From Plantago ovata (Eukaryota > Streptophyta > Magnoliopsida > Lamiales > Plantaginaceae): a DNA stretch of 64,000 bases. Where the stretch lies: assembly GCA_028274465.1 (NCBI GenBank), contig CM051455.1:126453462-126517461 (forward strand), read 5' to 3'. The translations under genes were made by a program, and so were the position numbers. Positions 9,891 through 22,115 of this stretch are shown here, piece after piece (position 1 is the stretch's first letter; each line of letters opens with the position of its first letter). The notes beneath the pieces are model-generated. The model saw only the letters and a program-made list of their open reading frames with translations, ran no database searches and was not told the origin of the DNA.

Positions 9891-12445
9891 CTAAGTCATG
9901 TCCTCATCCATGTCGGTCTCATTGATGTCATTAGGATCTCCGTCCAACTGACGTTTTGATTTTTTCTTCTTCTTATAGGCTTCTTTCTCCGCATTCCTAT
10001 TGCATGATCCACATTTATGCCCATAATTACTAGTTCAAGGACAAAACACTGAAAACAAAGGTCAATAAGGAAACACAATATAACAATTATATACAACATC
10101 ATACTCGTTTAAAGTAACCAAACTACATGTACCAAAATAAAACAAAAAAAACAAAAAAAAAAATCCAAACTACACAAACTTTACATACCCACACGTGCCA
10201 CATTTTTGCGGTTGACCTTTACGGGCACCTCTTTTTCCAACCTTAATCGGATCTCCAGTGCTAGACTTTCGATTACTTATAGGATCACGAACATTAAATT
10301 TTGAGGAATTATAAATAGGTTCCGATTTATCGGGTCGTATCACATCATCCTCTTTGTCAGGATCATGCATCATCCCACGAGATCGTTTACAATCTTTGTT
10401 TCCTGGAGATTCAGTTTGAGATGCTTGGAAGTTGGAGAATGCAGATTCTCTCTGAAGTTTAGAGAATTTCTGAATTTGCGGGCTCATTTCAGGAAACGTA
10501 ATTGGATACGTCTCCAGTAGTTGTTTTCCAATGGCTTTTGTCCACCTGGGCCATATGCATTCATTAGGGATCTCCGTCAAGTGCATGGCTTTAAATGCAG
10601 AAAATAAGTGGCGACATGGCAATCCATCGGTCTCCAACATCATACAACTACAAATGAATTTTATTTCATCCAAATCTACCTCCACTGTCCACAATTTGTT
10701 ATCGCGTGTGTACCTCGTAAAAGTTCCGTTGAATTTGTTGTCTTCCTTAGTGGACTCAACAAGCACAAACCCTTGCTCTCTAACAATTTCTAGGCGTAAC
10801 TCGTCGAAAACACTATTGGTGCATATGGATGACGCATGCTTTTCAAGGTGGAAAAGAGGTGCACCGGGTCGGATGTATGGTGGGTCATGTTCTGATTGTT
10901 CTTCAGAAACCAAAAACACAGATCGGATTCTGCCAAGTACCACATGAAAGTGCTTTAGGAATGCAGTGATGTGGTTTCCAGATTTGCAATTATCCTTAAA
11001 CTGCGAGTTTAGCGACTCTGCTCTATTTGTGGTCGACATCCTTCCCGTGAAATGCCCCCGAAAATAAGCCTCGCTCCACATCTGTCTTTTGTTATAAGTT
11101 TCAATCGCCCAGCTATTGTCCACAAATGGCTCCGTCTGTTCAGCCCAACGCAGATCAAATTCCTCAACACTTATATTTTCCTTCAGTAGGTTTCCAAAAG
11201 ATTGGGTGAACTTTTGATTCTTTACATACTGCATGCATTTTCTCTGCAAATGCCAACTACACAACCTATGTTTTGCTTCAGGAAACTCAACTGAGATTGC
11301 ATGGCGCGTTGCTGCATCTTGATCTGTAAGAACTGAAATCGGGATCTTCCCACCCATCACTTCTTTAAACGTACTCAACAACCATATGTACGCTTCATTT
11401 GTCTCACGCAACATCAATGCAACACCAAAGATACAGTTTTTCAGGTGATTATCAACTCCTGACAAAATTACCAGTGGGAAACCATACTTGTTAGTCTTAT
11501 ACGTACTATCAAAACCAGAACATCACCAAAATATTTGTATGATGCTCGTGAAAATCCATCGGACCAGAATAAGCAGTAAGCCTATTGTCATCGGGATTGA
11601 CCATATACTCAACCGTCAAATCCGGATCATTCATCTTCATCCCATCCAAAAGAGCTAATGCCGTGTTAGAATCGCCATTCCTAACAACTTCCTCAACCTG
11701 CTTCTTATATAGATAATTGTATACAGACTTGGGACGAAAAGGTAGAGTTCCAGGACCACCAGTATCCATCTCCAGAATTTTTATACTATCTCGGGTCCGA
11801 ATACCCGCCTTATTCAACGATGGCAACGAAAACTTTTGTGGCCCCGTTATATAGCTGAAATATTAAATTAAAAAAAAAATAGCTTGCATAAGAATGAGAT
11901 GCAATATACATTCAATACTCTATATTCAATTACATCACCTGTTACATTTGAGACGATGGGCTGTTTTGCCAGTTGCAAGACTATGGTTGTGTTCATTGAT
12001 TATATAAGACACATAGTACAACTTATCACCATCCGGTCCACGTGCCACTCGAAATTTGGCTTCACACCCACATCTCTTGCTCTCTAGAATTACGTACCCG
12101 TTGCTTTACTTCATCAACCTTGTGATTTCCTGCATGTACACATTCCCATTCCACATTGACAGTCTTGCGGAATCGATCTTTTCTTCTGTGGGTTCTCCTA
12201 ATGTCAAATCCTCTTTCACGGCCATACTGAAGGTAGAATTTGTGGGCATGCCTCCACCGCACAAAAACATACCTTCCCACATCATCGATGGTTTCCGATG
12301 AGGTGTCGGTTACTTTACCATTCACATAAGGCTTATAGAGTTTATAACCGCAATCGGATGGTAAATCTTCTAAATCGTCTGGGTCCTCATCCGAACTGCT
12401 GCTCCCATCATTACAAATATCAGCCCCTTCGAAATCAGCATCCAT
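9891..12445 (-). pseudogene. FAR1/MULE-type transposase gene, frameshifted
   Basis: Exon A (12445-11939) starts with MDADFEGADIC, an acidic leader, then the FAR1 DNA-binding zinc region (GFDIRRTHRRKDR, CGCEAKFRVARG, INEHNH). Exon B (11854-10189) holds the MULE transposase core with its three acidic residues (FDSTY, VLTDQDA, TTNRAES) and a SWIM finger (FICSCMMLETDGLPCRHLF). Exon C (10029-9891) completes a CCHC knuckle split by the intron (CGTCG, then GHKCGSC) and a Lys-rich/acidic tail. Frames break twice: near 12080 (probably one extra base) and near 11515. Splice phases agree once these are allowed for. The length fits FAR1-related proteins. This is either a domesticated FRS gene that decayed or an old transposase. 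Confidence 0.75.
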
Positions 12446-12463
12446 ACTACCTACAGATGACAA

Positions 12464-13985
12464 AACAACAAGTTATATTACCAATGATCAAGTCATCATT
12501 ATTTACTACCCTTATCTTCATCTTCATTGCTCATAAACGACAAATCATTTCTTATTACCAGAACATGCCAGCTAAATAAGAAAACAAAAAGTACCAACAA
12601 ATTGAACACAACTTTGAAATTATATACTAAATTGGATTAATGTACAGTATCTACCTTATAAGAATAAGCAGTGTCTTATTCTAAATTAATGAAATACAGA
12701 AAAAAATGAAGTACTACAGATCTGTGCATCTATTACATTTCAGTGGAAAATCTGGCCAAAACTAACAATTCAGTTCAGCATAATCTTGTGATGCGAAAAG
12801 ATGATCCTTTCAGAATTAGCTGACATAATTAACAGAGTAACTATAATCTTCAACTGCGGAACCATGATGTAATTGCATCACGTTACAACTGTTCTTTTAT
12901 GACGTATGACTTTTTTCAAGAGTCATACAAATAATATGACCTAAACTTCCTACTTAATGCCTCATTTTCTTGCTACAATAAGATACTTTATTTAAACTAT
13001 TATAATAAAATATCAAATGGACACAATGAGTAAGTCCACTGTCAAGTAGGTATGAAGTATCTTTCAGGGCTCATTCTTGGCAGATTGTGTTGCTTCTCTG
13101 CTTACAGTATATAAATGATATTTATATTAAGATCCATCCCTTCAATAAATACTCTATGGAACTCTATGTTATCCTAAAATAAAACTAGATCAAACAACAT
13201 GTTGACCAGAAAAAACGAGTAGGTAACACAAAATTTCAATACTTCTTCCAGAATAAATGCTGGTTCACGGCTGTCCATGGATATTTATGCAATAGAAAAA
13301 GTAATCTCCATGTGCTGTTTGTTTAATACCTGAAACTGAAAGTCAAAACAATAGGAATGGGAGGCCACTAATAACCCAATTTGTCAATGACTATATCATT
13401 CAAAACTAATGCGCTAGCTTGTTAATCTATCTTTTTGTCAACACAGACTAGGACTCAAGTATATTACAAGAATAAAATCGTGAACAAACGTCTGAAGTCA
13501 GTCTTATGTTGTGCAGACTGCAAAACATTTGTTTTCTTTAAAGCAGAGCCTTAGATGTCAACTAGAGTCATATGCAAAATGCAAAATGATGGAATATGAA
13601 CTAGAACATATATGAGAAAATCATAAAAAGACGAAAAGTTGTCGTAAAGTACAAAACACCTAAATTGTGACTGGGAGAATCATATGCAGCATAACAAAAG
13701 CAAAAGCCCCTTCGAAATACAGCAATCCATTGAAACAGAGCAGGTACAGAAACAAAATGATCTCGCAGAATCCATCGAAACAGAGCAGGTACATCAAACT
13801 GGAGTATTGATTATTTATCATCTCAATCAGTAGCTATGCTAATGCTTCAGTTTTCGGAGCAGGTACAGAAACAAAATAACCCGAATTCTAATACTCAATC
13901 AAAGTTTAATCAAGCAATATATACATCAAAATTAGAGAAGAATTCTTCTTACCGCACAAGTGAATCACCGGTGGTCAGTGAGGAG
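12464..13985. other. Non-coding, probable 5' leader intron of the FAR1-like gene
   Basis: AT-rich with no coding support. An acceptor (CTGTAG) sits just upstream of the FAR1-like ATG, so a leader exon further upstream, perhaps near 13950-14180, is likely. A short segment containing CAGAGCAGGTACAGAAAC recurs near 13733, 13778 and 13856. Confidence 0.4.
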
Positions 13986-13989
13986 ACGC

Positions 13990-14180
13990 GGTGGTGGTGG
14001 TGGTGGTGGTGGTGTGGCAGGAGACAGAGCCCCTTCTTGCAGACGCAGACGATGAGAGAAAATGAAAGAAAACGCAGTAGCATAAGCCGATGAAGATGAA
14101 AGATGAAACGCAGTGGACGGTCGATGAAGATGAAGATGAAACGCAGTGGACGCCGATGAAGATGAAGATGAAACGCAGTC
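13990..14180. repeat. GGT microsatellite and three-copy minisatellite
   Basis: A (GGT)n run lies at 13990-14014. A unit of about 31 bases containing CGATGAAGATGAAGATGAAA and CGCAGTGGACG repeats three times at 14088-14180. Confidence 0.8.
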
Positions 14181-14760
14181 TAGGGTTCTTCTGTTATTAA
14201 TTAATCTGATGTTTAATTCAATTGAGTGATGATTAATTAAAAAAAAGATTTGCCTTGTATAATGTATAAAAATGTTAATTAATTAATATGAATTTTAAGA
14301 AATGTTATAATATATAATTTTAATTTACAATCAAAATATTTTTTCAGAATAAATAAATATATATAAAAAGGGGCATTATAGTCAAGTTGTATTTTAGGTG
14401 AAATTTTTTATTATTAAATAAATGATTTTAAATAGATTGTACCGAAAAATAGCTTTGAACAAAAAACAAAGGTCCAGATTAAATCAACCGCCACGTGGCA
14501 GATATCTATTTAACGGAGAGACCTGTTCTCAGGTCGGTACCAACGCGACCTGACAATACAAAGCCCACAAAACTTTATATAACATATAAAAGAAAATTGA
14601 TTGATATACATATATTCTAGTACGTGAAAGAATGGTATCAGTATCATCACACCGTTGAGACTGCAAATTGGCAACCTAACGGTTATAAACAAATGCCAAA
14701 AAAAGGGAATTAAACCCTAATCCCTAAAACAGAGGACCATAACTAATCATCAATCACGAA
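14181..14760. other. AT-rich intergenic region
   Basis: No gene seen; it separates the FAR1-like gene from the small gene at 14765. Its last part is probably the 3' UTR of that gene. Confidence 0.35.
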
Positions 14761-14764
14761 CGCA

Positions 14765-15025
14765 TCAGTAAGGAAGAATAGTTTCGAAACAATGAATTCC
14801 GTCCATCTCCACCGCAAACCTCGCCGTGTTACCATTCCTCCGGCGATCTTCCGGAGTTGAATTCGAATTTACTCCTTTACTGCAGCCTTTCTTCAATTCA
14901 TCAATTTTTGAAACGACCATGATCTGCTGTTCGTTCTTGGAGGCAGCAGAGAGAACTGATCTGACTTTCTTGCCGATGTAATCGGCAAACAGTCCGTCCA
15001 TTGAGGTGAACATCGGCATCGACAT
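14765..15025 (-). CDS. Small plant protein with DGIHCFETI C-terminal motif
   Basis: Single exon of 86 residues from ATG at 15025 (MSMPMFTSMDGLFADYIGKK) to TGA at 14765. The N-terminus is hydrophobic/neutral, the middle is Lys/Ser-rich, and the last 20 residues (RFAVEMDGIHCFETILPY) look like the conserved tail of a family of short eudicot proteins of unknown function. I do not know a biochemical role. There is no signal peptide or membrane segment. Support for it being real: a continuous frame, GC-richer coding than its flanks, a TATA box 129 bases upstream, and a position between repeats but not within one. Confidence 0.65.
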   Translation of the reverse strand: MSMPMFTSMDGLFADYIGKKVRSVLSAASKNEQQIMVVSKIDELKKGCSKGVNSNSTPEDRRRNGNTARFAVEMDGIHCFETILPY

Positions 15026-15153
15026 GATGGATGATTAATTTCAGAGAAGAATTGCTTCAACAATTGAACTTCCTTTTGTTGTGATGTTGAGAGAGACAGA
15101 AATATAGCGATTCAGATTTTACTTGAGAAGAAAGGTATGGAAATCGGCGGGTA

Positions 15154-15159
15154 CTTATA
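15154..15159 (-). promoter_or_regulatory. TATA box of the small DGIHCFETI gene
   Basis: TATAAG on the minus strand within CACTATAAGTACC, about 129 bases upstream of the ATG at 15025. This is a normal plant spacing. Confidence 0.4.
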
Positions 15160-15644
15160 GTGAGTAGAACTGCGTGTTGAAAGACTGGAAAATTCTGGTA
15201 GTTCAAAGTTGATTAGGATTAGGGGTCAACTAAGTCAACACCCAAGAAATTTCATTTTGCATGTGATATTTTTGCTGTTAGGTCTCCCGCGTTTATTTCA
15301 ACTTTGCCACGCGTTTATTAACATCATAATAATAATATATGGCAAATATTAAATGTTGGAACATAAATTTATTAAATGTTAGAAATTTATTGTAAATTAC
15401 ATAAAGTATCTATAAATTTACAATTTTACAAATTAACCCAAATCATCACAATTCCACGTTAAATAAATCAAACCCCTAAATCAATAACCTAATCAACATA
15501 TTTCAATTCAATTTGAAGAATACATACCATCAAACTCAAATCAAGGTTAGTTCTTTAATTTTTTTTTATTTTTATAACCATCATATATGTTAGTTAAACC
15601 GCCCCAATTCCATCGAATTGGGTCGAATTGGGGTGGCGTATATG

Positions 15645-15780
15645 GGCGGCGGAAAGCTTCCGCTGCCCATATACAGGCCGTAGCAGCCGCTACGGCTGCT
15701 CGGCCTTGAACAGCAGGCCTGCTGTTCCCAACAGCAGGCAGGCCAGCGGCCTTGAACAGCAGGCCGCTGGCCTGCTGTGC
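15645..15780. repeat. GC-rich AGCAGGCC block
   Basis: Multiple overlapping inverted motifs (AACAGCAGGCC, GGCCTGCTGTT, GTAGCAGCCGCTACGGCTGC) make a strongly foldable GC-rich island in AT-rich DNA. It lies in the 5' leader intron of the PMD gene. It mirrors the block at 21960-22115. Confidence 0.8.
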
Positions 15781-15813
15781 TTTTTTATTTTTTTTTTTAT
15801 TATTTTTTTTTTG

Positions 15814-15814
<1 letters not shown>

Positions 15815-15857
<43 letters not shown>
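15815..15857. repeat. (TA)n microsatellite
   Basis: About 21 TA units follow a poly-T tract, right after the GC-rich block. Confidence 0.95.
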
Positions 15858-15859
<2 letters not shown>

Positions 15860-16054
15860 AATTACATCAAACTTCAACTTGTTATATTAATTGATCTTCA
15901 TATTTTATTGATGCACACATTTGATTTTCATTTATGATATATGTGTTTCTATTGTCCCCTTATAATTTGATAATAAATTAATGACTTGTTGTATATATAC
16001 TTAGTTGTAGAGATATTGATTGTTCATTCTAATCTTACTTTGTTGTATTTATAG

Positions 16055-18375
16055 ATGGATAAGGGTGGAAAGAAAGGATATTCGAAAGGTGTTGGTGTTG
16101 GACGCTTGCAAGGAAGGGTTGTTACTCAATCAAATCGTAAGCGTGCAGAAGAAGGACGTAGGCTTGCTCTTGAGGCCAAAGCAACGGCGGCAAGGGCTAC
16201 GAGGGATGACATGGAGCAGGAAAGTGAGAGTACCCAAGTGCATGAACAGTCTGCACGTGCAACTGAGACCATGGTGGATAGTTCCGATGATGATGATATT
16301 TCGATATCTAGTGCTACACTTAAAGATATGGAGAGAGATGCATATCTTGATAACCTTCACATTAAAGGTAAAGGGATTAATCACCATGAGATTGCTAGGG
16401 ATGAGGAAGATGATGAAGAAACTTATGATAATTTGCAAGGTAATTCAATTTCTTGTGATTTTATCAGTTAATATTTTTTAGGTTCTTCTTTTTAATTTTT
16501 ACTTTATTTAGGGCCGAGAGAACATATGCATGGTGACATGGAGGGTAATGTGCATGGTAGCCCGATGAGTTTGGGAGTTGATGGAGGGCCAGTACTAAAG
16601 GAGTTATTGCCTTCGTTCAAACACCATATTGCATACCAAATATGGCAGAAGGGGGAGGTCAGTCAATTTTATGTTTGTGAGACTTGAATTATTATGTTGG
16701 TCACATAATATTTAATATTGTTGTAACATGTTTTGTTTTTTTATAGGTCCTTAGGTGCTTGCATTGTCATTCAAGACATGCAAGATCAAACAATCTCTCT
16801 ATCCCAGAAAAAGACGCAAATTATGATGTATTGACATGGTTGAAGGAAAGTAGGCTATACCACCTGAAGGATTGTATGTACAAGTCTATTGACCACGCTC
16901 TTATATCAGCTTTTGTTGAGAGATGGCAGCCTGAGACCAACTCCTTTCACATGCCATTCGGTGAGATGACCATCACTTTACACGATGTATGGTATATTCT
17001 ACAGATCTCCGTGACTGGTAAGCCTGTGATTTCTAGTCGCACGACTGAGGGTTTGATGACAGATATGGGACTTCTGCTGAAATTGCCTTTGGATGACAAA
17101 TTGGGAAGGGAACTTGGTTGGAAGCATGGTCGGTGTGGGTTTGATGTATTGGAGAAGCGCCTAAAACAGGGTAATTTGAACAACAACTTTGTATTTTCAA
17201 CGTACTTGTTGTGGCTCCTTGGCACGACATTGTTCGTTGATAAGACAACCACTCATGTCCACGCCGATTTTCTAGAGTTTCTACAAGAAACTGATGGTGT
17301 TCAGAACTATGCATGGGGTGCAGCTACATTGGCCAACTTGTACAGACAACTCGGAGAGGCATCACGAGCTGGATGCACCAACATTGCTGGTTGTCTCACA
17401 CTTCTACATGTTAGCGTCAGCGTCAGTGCTTTTTATCTAATGTTGTCGTTATAATACTTATTATTGAATTAACATACAATGCATTAATTACAGGCTTGGA
17501 TTTATGAATACTTCCCGCCTTTTCGTCCAAGGGGAAGAACAGATGTGGTAGATGGTCCTTGGGAAAAAAGATGGATACCGTCCCCAAACCGACTAGCTGA
17601 GCAGAAATCATTACTGAAGTCTATCCGTATTCAGTTGGACGAGTTGTGTGCCAACCAAGTAAGTTTCCTAGTTTACTTGAATTCTGACTTTAGTTCTTTT
17701 GAATATTATCGTCAAATGTTCAATTTTGTTTCGTACTCAGGTGAACTGGACACTATTTGGGGACAACCCTTCCCAAGAAGTTTCGATAACACTGTTTGAG
17801 GGTATTCTACATTGTCGGAGTTACACCGAGCCATATATGCCAGATCGTGTTATGAGACAGTTTGGATATGGACAGTCTATTCCATTCGCACCAATTCATC
17901 CAGTAAAAGCTGTGAGGACAGAGACACCATGTCAATACAATCTGGAACACCATGTCGACCGAACCATGTTTTTGAAATGGCGGAGCCACTTATGCAACCT
18001 ATCACAGAGGTAACTATGATTACATGCAAATTTAAATGGTCTATTTAAAAATTTTCATTTGAAGACCATTATGACTAACTATATGTATCTTAATCTTTCA
18101 GGTCTGTGAGGCTTAATACTTTTCAAATTGAGAGTGATACTACTGATTACCTACTTTGGTATATTCTTAGGACACATCCCAAGGTAAATAGAGAGGTTGT
18201 CCAGAATGCAGTTCAAGATAAGAATCCTGAAGCGGAATTGCTTATGACTATCACGGATATGGTCGCCCCATTCCATCCACAGACCAATCCATCTCCCACT
18301 TATGATGACATGAAAAACCTTGTGCATCAACTGTCCTGTATGCTAGTCAAGAAGCCTCGTAGAATAGTTGATTAG
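16055..18375 (+). CDS. Plant mobile domain (PMD, MAIN/MAIL-like) protein
   Basis: Six coding exons: 16055-16439, 16512-16657, 16747-17409, 17494-17658, 17741-18009 and 18102-18375. All have GT-AG introns and matching phases, giving 633 residues with no stop. Residues 1-175 are a basic then acidic, low-complexity leader (SSDDDDISISS). From about 190 the PMD domain appears (ERWQPETNSFHMPFGEMTIT, AWIYEYFPPFRPRG, EPYMPDRVMRQFGY). PMD proteins occur inside Ty3 and Mutator elements and as the domesticated Arabidopsis genes MAIN/MAIL1, which act in silencing and genome stability. The start follows an acceptor (TTATAG/ATG), so there is an untranslated first exon ending at about 15546. It converges on the transposase-OTU gene and is the only intact gene of the element. 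Confidence 0.85.
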
Positions 18376-19469
18376 GCACTACAATGACCATGTCTTTTAT
18401 GTTTTAGTTTAATTTGTGTTCCGGATACTCGAACCCTTTGACGTTTATGTTTTTCTATGTGTTTGTTTTGGACCTAAATTATTATTTTTTGGATGTTAGT
18501 TTATGTTTGTGAGACTTGAATTATTATTCTATGGGTGTTTCGAATGTTAATTTGTGTTATTTCTAGACTACCAACCCACTTTTGATTCCGTCACAAAAAC
18601 AATGCCACTATTTTACAAAAATTAACCACAAAAATAAATAATGGGGATTCTAAATAATTAGGAAAATTGTATAAGATATTGCAATCGTAAATCAGAAATG
18701 TGAAAAGCTATTCTACGAAAAACTAACAAGAATTCATCATATTTTCCCTCTCTCTACATACCAATCTTTCCAATGAGTTACCTGTGGCACCTTATGATAT
18801 TTCCAAAAAATGATGAAGTTCCCGATCGGGGCTCCTGGGTCCACGTGTATCACAAAGAAGTGGTTGGTGTTCATACCAATTGACCATTCTTCTGCGGGTG
18901 GATCTGGTCGTGGGTCTTCTGGATCAGCGCGCGATTCCCATGGTACGTATGTAAAGCTATTTACTGCACGGTAACAATGGATAACTTTCTGATACTTAGT
19001 CGCAAATGCTAGACCGAGTTCTGTCATACTCAACCAGATAGGTTTATCGCATCCCCCAACAAAATGAGTCAAACTAATAATTTGCCTTTGGTATTCAGCA
19101 CAACCTCCTGCAGATCAAGTCAAATAACAATTGAAAGTTTCATATTTATATTATATAATAAATAGCATTATGTACATGTTTCAATGAAATAAAAATAGAA
19201 AAAAATTATGAGAAGACAGCCAACATACCTGCAATGGCTATATACTTGTCTTTGTAGAGGCTCATCTCTTGAAGTATGTCCAGACGCACTTGAACCCATT
19301 TTTCCTGTGTCCCGTACCTATAATGGGCCAGTGCTCGGTACCCACAATTCCCATCAGATTCAACATCCGACCATCCTGTGATATAGTCCAATAAACGAAC
19401 CGGCATCGATGATCTATATTCAAAGTTGAACAGTTGTTTCGTAGCCTTTTCCTTCTCATTCATCTTGTC

Positions 19470-19870
19470 CTTTTGATTCTTCTCATCTTTCTGATCCTTC
19501 TTCTCATCCTTCTTCTTTTCATTCTTATCTTTCCTCTCATCTTTCTGATCCTTCTTCTCATCCTTCTTCTTTTCATTCTTATCTTTCTTCTCATTTTTCT
19601 TCTCATCTTTCTGGTCCTTCTTCTCATCCTTCTTCTAATCATTCTTATCTTTCTTCTCATTTTTCTTCTTATCTTTCTGATCCTTCTTCTCATCCTTCTT
19701 CTTTTCATTCTTATCTTTCTTCTCATTTTTCTTCTCATCTTTCTGATCTTTCTTGTCATCCTTCTTCTTTTCCTTCTTATCTTTCTTTTCATTCTTATCT
19801 TTCTTCTCATCCTTCTTCTTTTCCTTCTTATTTTTCTTCTCATCCTTCTTCTTCTCCTTCTCATATTCAC
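19470..19870 (-). repeat. Coding minisatellite for a KKDEKKD linker
   Basis: Degenerate repeats of TTCTTCTCATC-type units on the plus strand encode KKDEKKDQKDEKK-type repeats on the minus strand, within exon 3 of the transposase-OTU gene. The opposite strand gives only an artefactual Leu/Ile/Phe frame. Confidence 0.9.
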
Positions 19871-21959
19871 TTTGGTATCTTTTCCCCTCAGCGTTAGGAG
19901 GTCGTCCTTTGTGCTTATGATGAATTGACTCTTCAAATGTGGTTGACGCGGGGAACCTCATTTCATGGATATATTGAGATAACATCCTCTTCTTCACGTC
20001 AGATGCACTTTCCTTGAAGCCTCTGAATGCTTCGTCACATATATCATCAACAGTGACTTTTCCTGAATCATCCCAAGAATATTTCTTATCCAAATCAAGA
20101 GTTTTCCATAATGGGTGAATATCAAGTGGGTCGATTGGAGTATATTCATCTTCAAGCTTCTTCATGTGGCATGCACACATCAAGCCATGTGTGCTGCGTA
20201 ACTCACATATACAAATAGGAGCATCACCCCCACTACATTTTGCGTCATAGCATCTTTTATTCCACTCCTCTAACTCGTTAGCATCAACTGTATTGCATCA
20301 TGCGAAACAATCCCACCAAGTCTTCGAAACAACAAATTTTCTCTACAATGATGAGACTCCTTCATTCTATTCAGCTCGAAATCAGATCTAATATGATTCA
20401 ATTCATCTTCAACAATCTCGTGGATCTTCAAAAAAATGGTAGGAAAATTACTCCTCGCATTTCTAATCCAGGACTTCAGTTGAGCATGCGCACTTTCTAC
20501 CCTGCAATAATATTAAAGATTGCATAATTGAATATGATAAATTTATGCAAGTGGTGTGCTTTTAGGATAATGAAAGGACAATAGTAAATTAAGAAAATTG
20601 AGTCAATGGTACCTGTTGGTTGTTTGAGTTCCAAAATGTAGATATTTTCTTGTCCAGTATGACACAAAATTTTCATGATGCGGATCACACCATGTCTTCT
20701 TGACATACTCTCCAAATAGTGGATAGAATCTCCAAGTATAAAGTAGCTCATCCACATGTTTTTCATATTCATCAACACTTTGTGAGTTCACAACCTTCTT
20801 CCACCTTGCCCTAACTGCCCTCTCATAATTTCGACTCCCAGAGTGTTTAACAAAATTCTTATGTACACATTCTGAAATGTGTCGCCTACAAAGTAGATGA
20901 CCACTCTCCGAAAAAACAGTATCAATGGCGTTCATAAGGGTTTGCTCTCTATCTGTAACAAAAACACCTGGATACTCAACAACACTAAAAAATTTCTTCA
21001 ACTCTCTCATTACCCACACATAGCTATCCTCCTTTTCATGGTAGATGCATGCAAATGCAACATGAAAATTCTTACCGATTGGCAAAAAAACCATCACTTG
21101 AACCAAAGGCATATTATATAGATTTGTTGCATATGTGGCATCCAAGAGAATAACATAAGGATATAGTTGAACCAAATCAACGCTATGATGGTGAGCAAAA
21201 AAAACTTCACCAACATGATTATTACCTGGTTCCTTTCGCTCATTATGATAGTAATGGTGATCGGAGAGTAACTTCAGAAAGTATTGCATCGTGGTTAGCC
21301 CATCCCTATCCTTGTTCTTGTTTTTGTGAATTGCATTGTACACATGTCTGATATTGCTCACATTATCTTCATTCAACAACTTTACCTCTTGCAGGATACT
21401 CTTTGGCTTCGTTCGAGTCATATACAACTTACGTATGTGTTCTAGCTCCGGTTCGCTCAACTTTGCCGCCGATGTATGCCAACTAGGGTGCTTCCCTAGT
21501 GCATGGTTATGCCTCCCTCTATTCTCGCTTGTGCGTACAACCTATGGACCATTATCACAATTTCTTTTTAGTTTCAACTGAAAGGGACATTCATTCTTCT
21601 TCGTCCCACTTGAATGGCGACTCACAACATTGACATTTTTACTCGTCGTCGCTCTGTACTTCCCACTACGTTCACAACCAATGTAAATCCGATTTGCATG
21701 TGCTGTGACAACTGTGAAGTACATGTGATTTTCCCGTCCAATTCGCCTAACTTCATCTTCTGCGGCTATTCTTGTAGGAAATTCTCCAAGACTATTGAAC
21801 AAGTAATTCATGTCATCATACTTATGATCTTGCTCCTTATCATTCCCATCATCATTAACCTGAAAATAAAAATGTATACTAATCAATAAATTGAATATAT
21901 GAGATAAATACGTACATTTGTTCTAATAATTTGTAAAAAAAAAGACAGAAGCAGCAACA

Positions 21960-22115
21960 CAAACTAGCAGCAGGCCCGCTGCCTGCTAATCGCAGCCTGC
22001 TGCTAGCGCCTAGCAGCAGGCCGCTACGCTAGCAGCAGCGGCCTGCTGCTAGCGATTAGCAACAGGCTAGCCTGCTGCTTGCGGTGAGCAGCAAGCAGCC
22101 GTACGTGCGTCTGCT
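21960..22115. repeat. GC-rich AGCAGGCC block, second copy
   Basis: GCTAGCAGCAGGC and GCCTGCTGCTAGC motifs alternate, so the block can fold on itself repeatedly. It lies in intron 1 of the transposase-OTU gene and mirrors 15645-15780 at the other end of the unit. Confidence 0.8.

Noticed and set aside
19434..19928. Leu/Ile/Phe-rich plus-strand frame
   Set aside because: Opposite strand of the Lys/Glu/Asp linker of the transposase-OTU gene.
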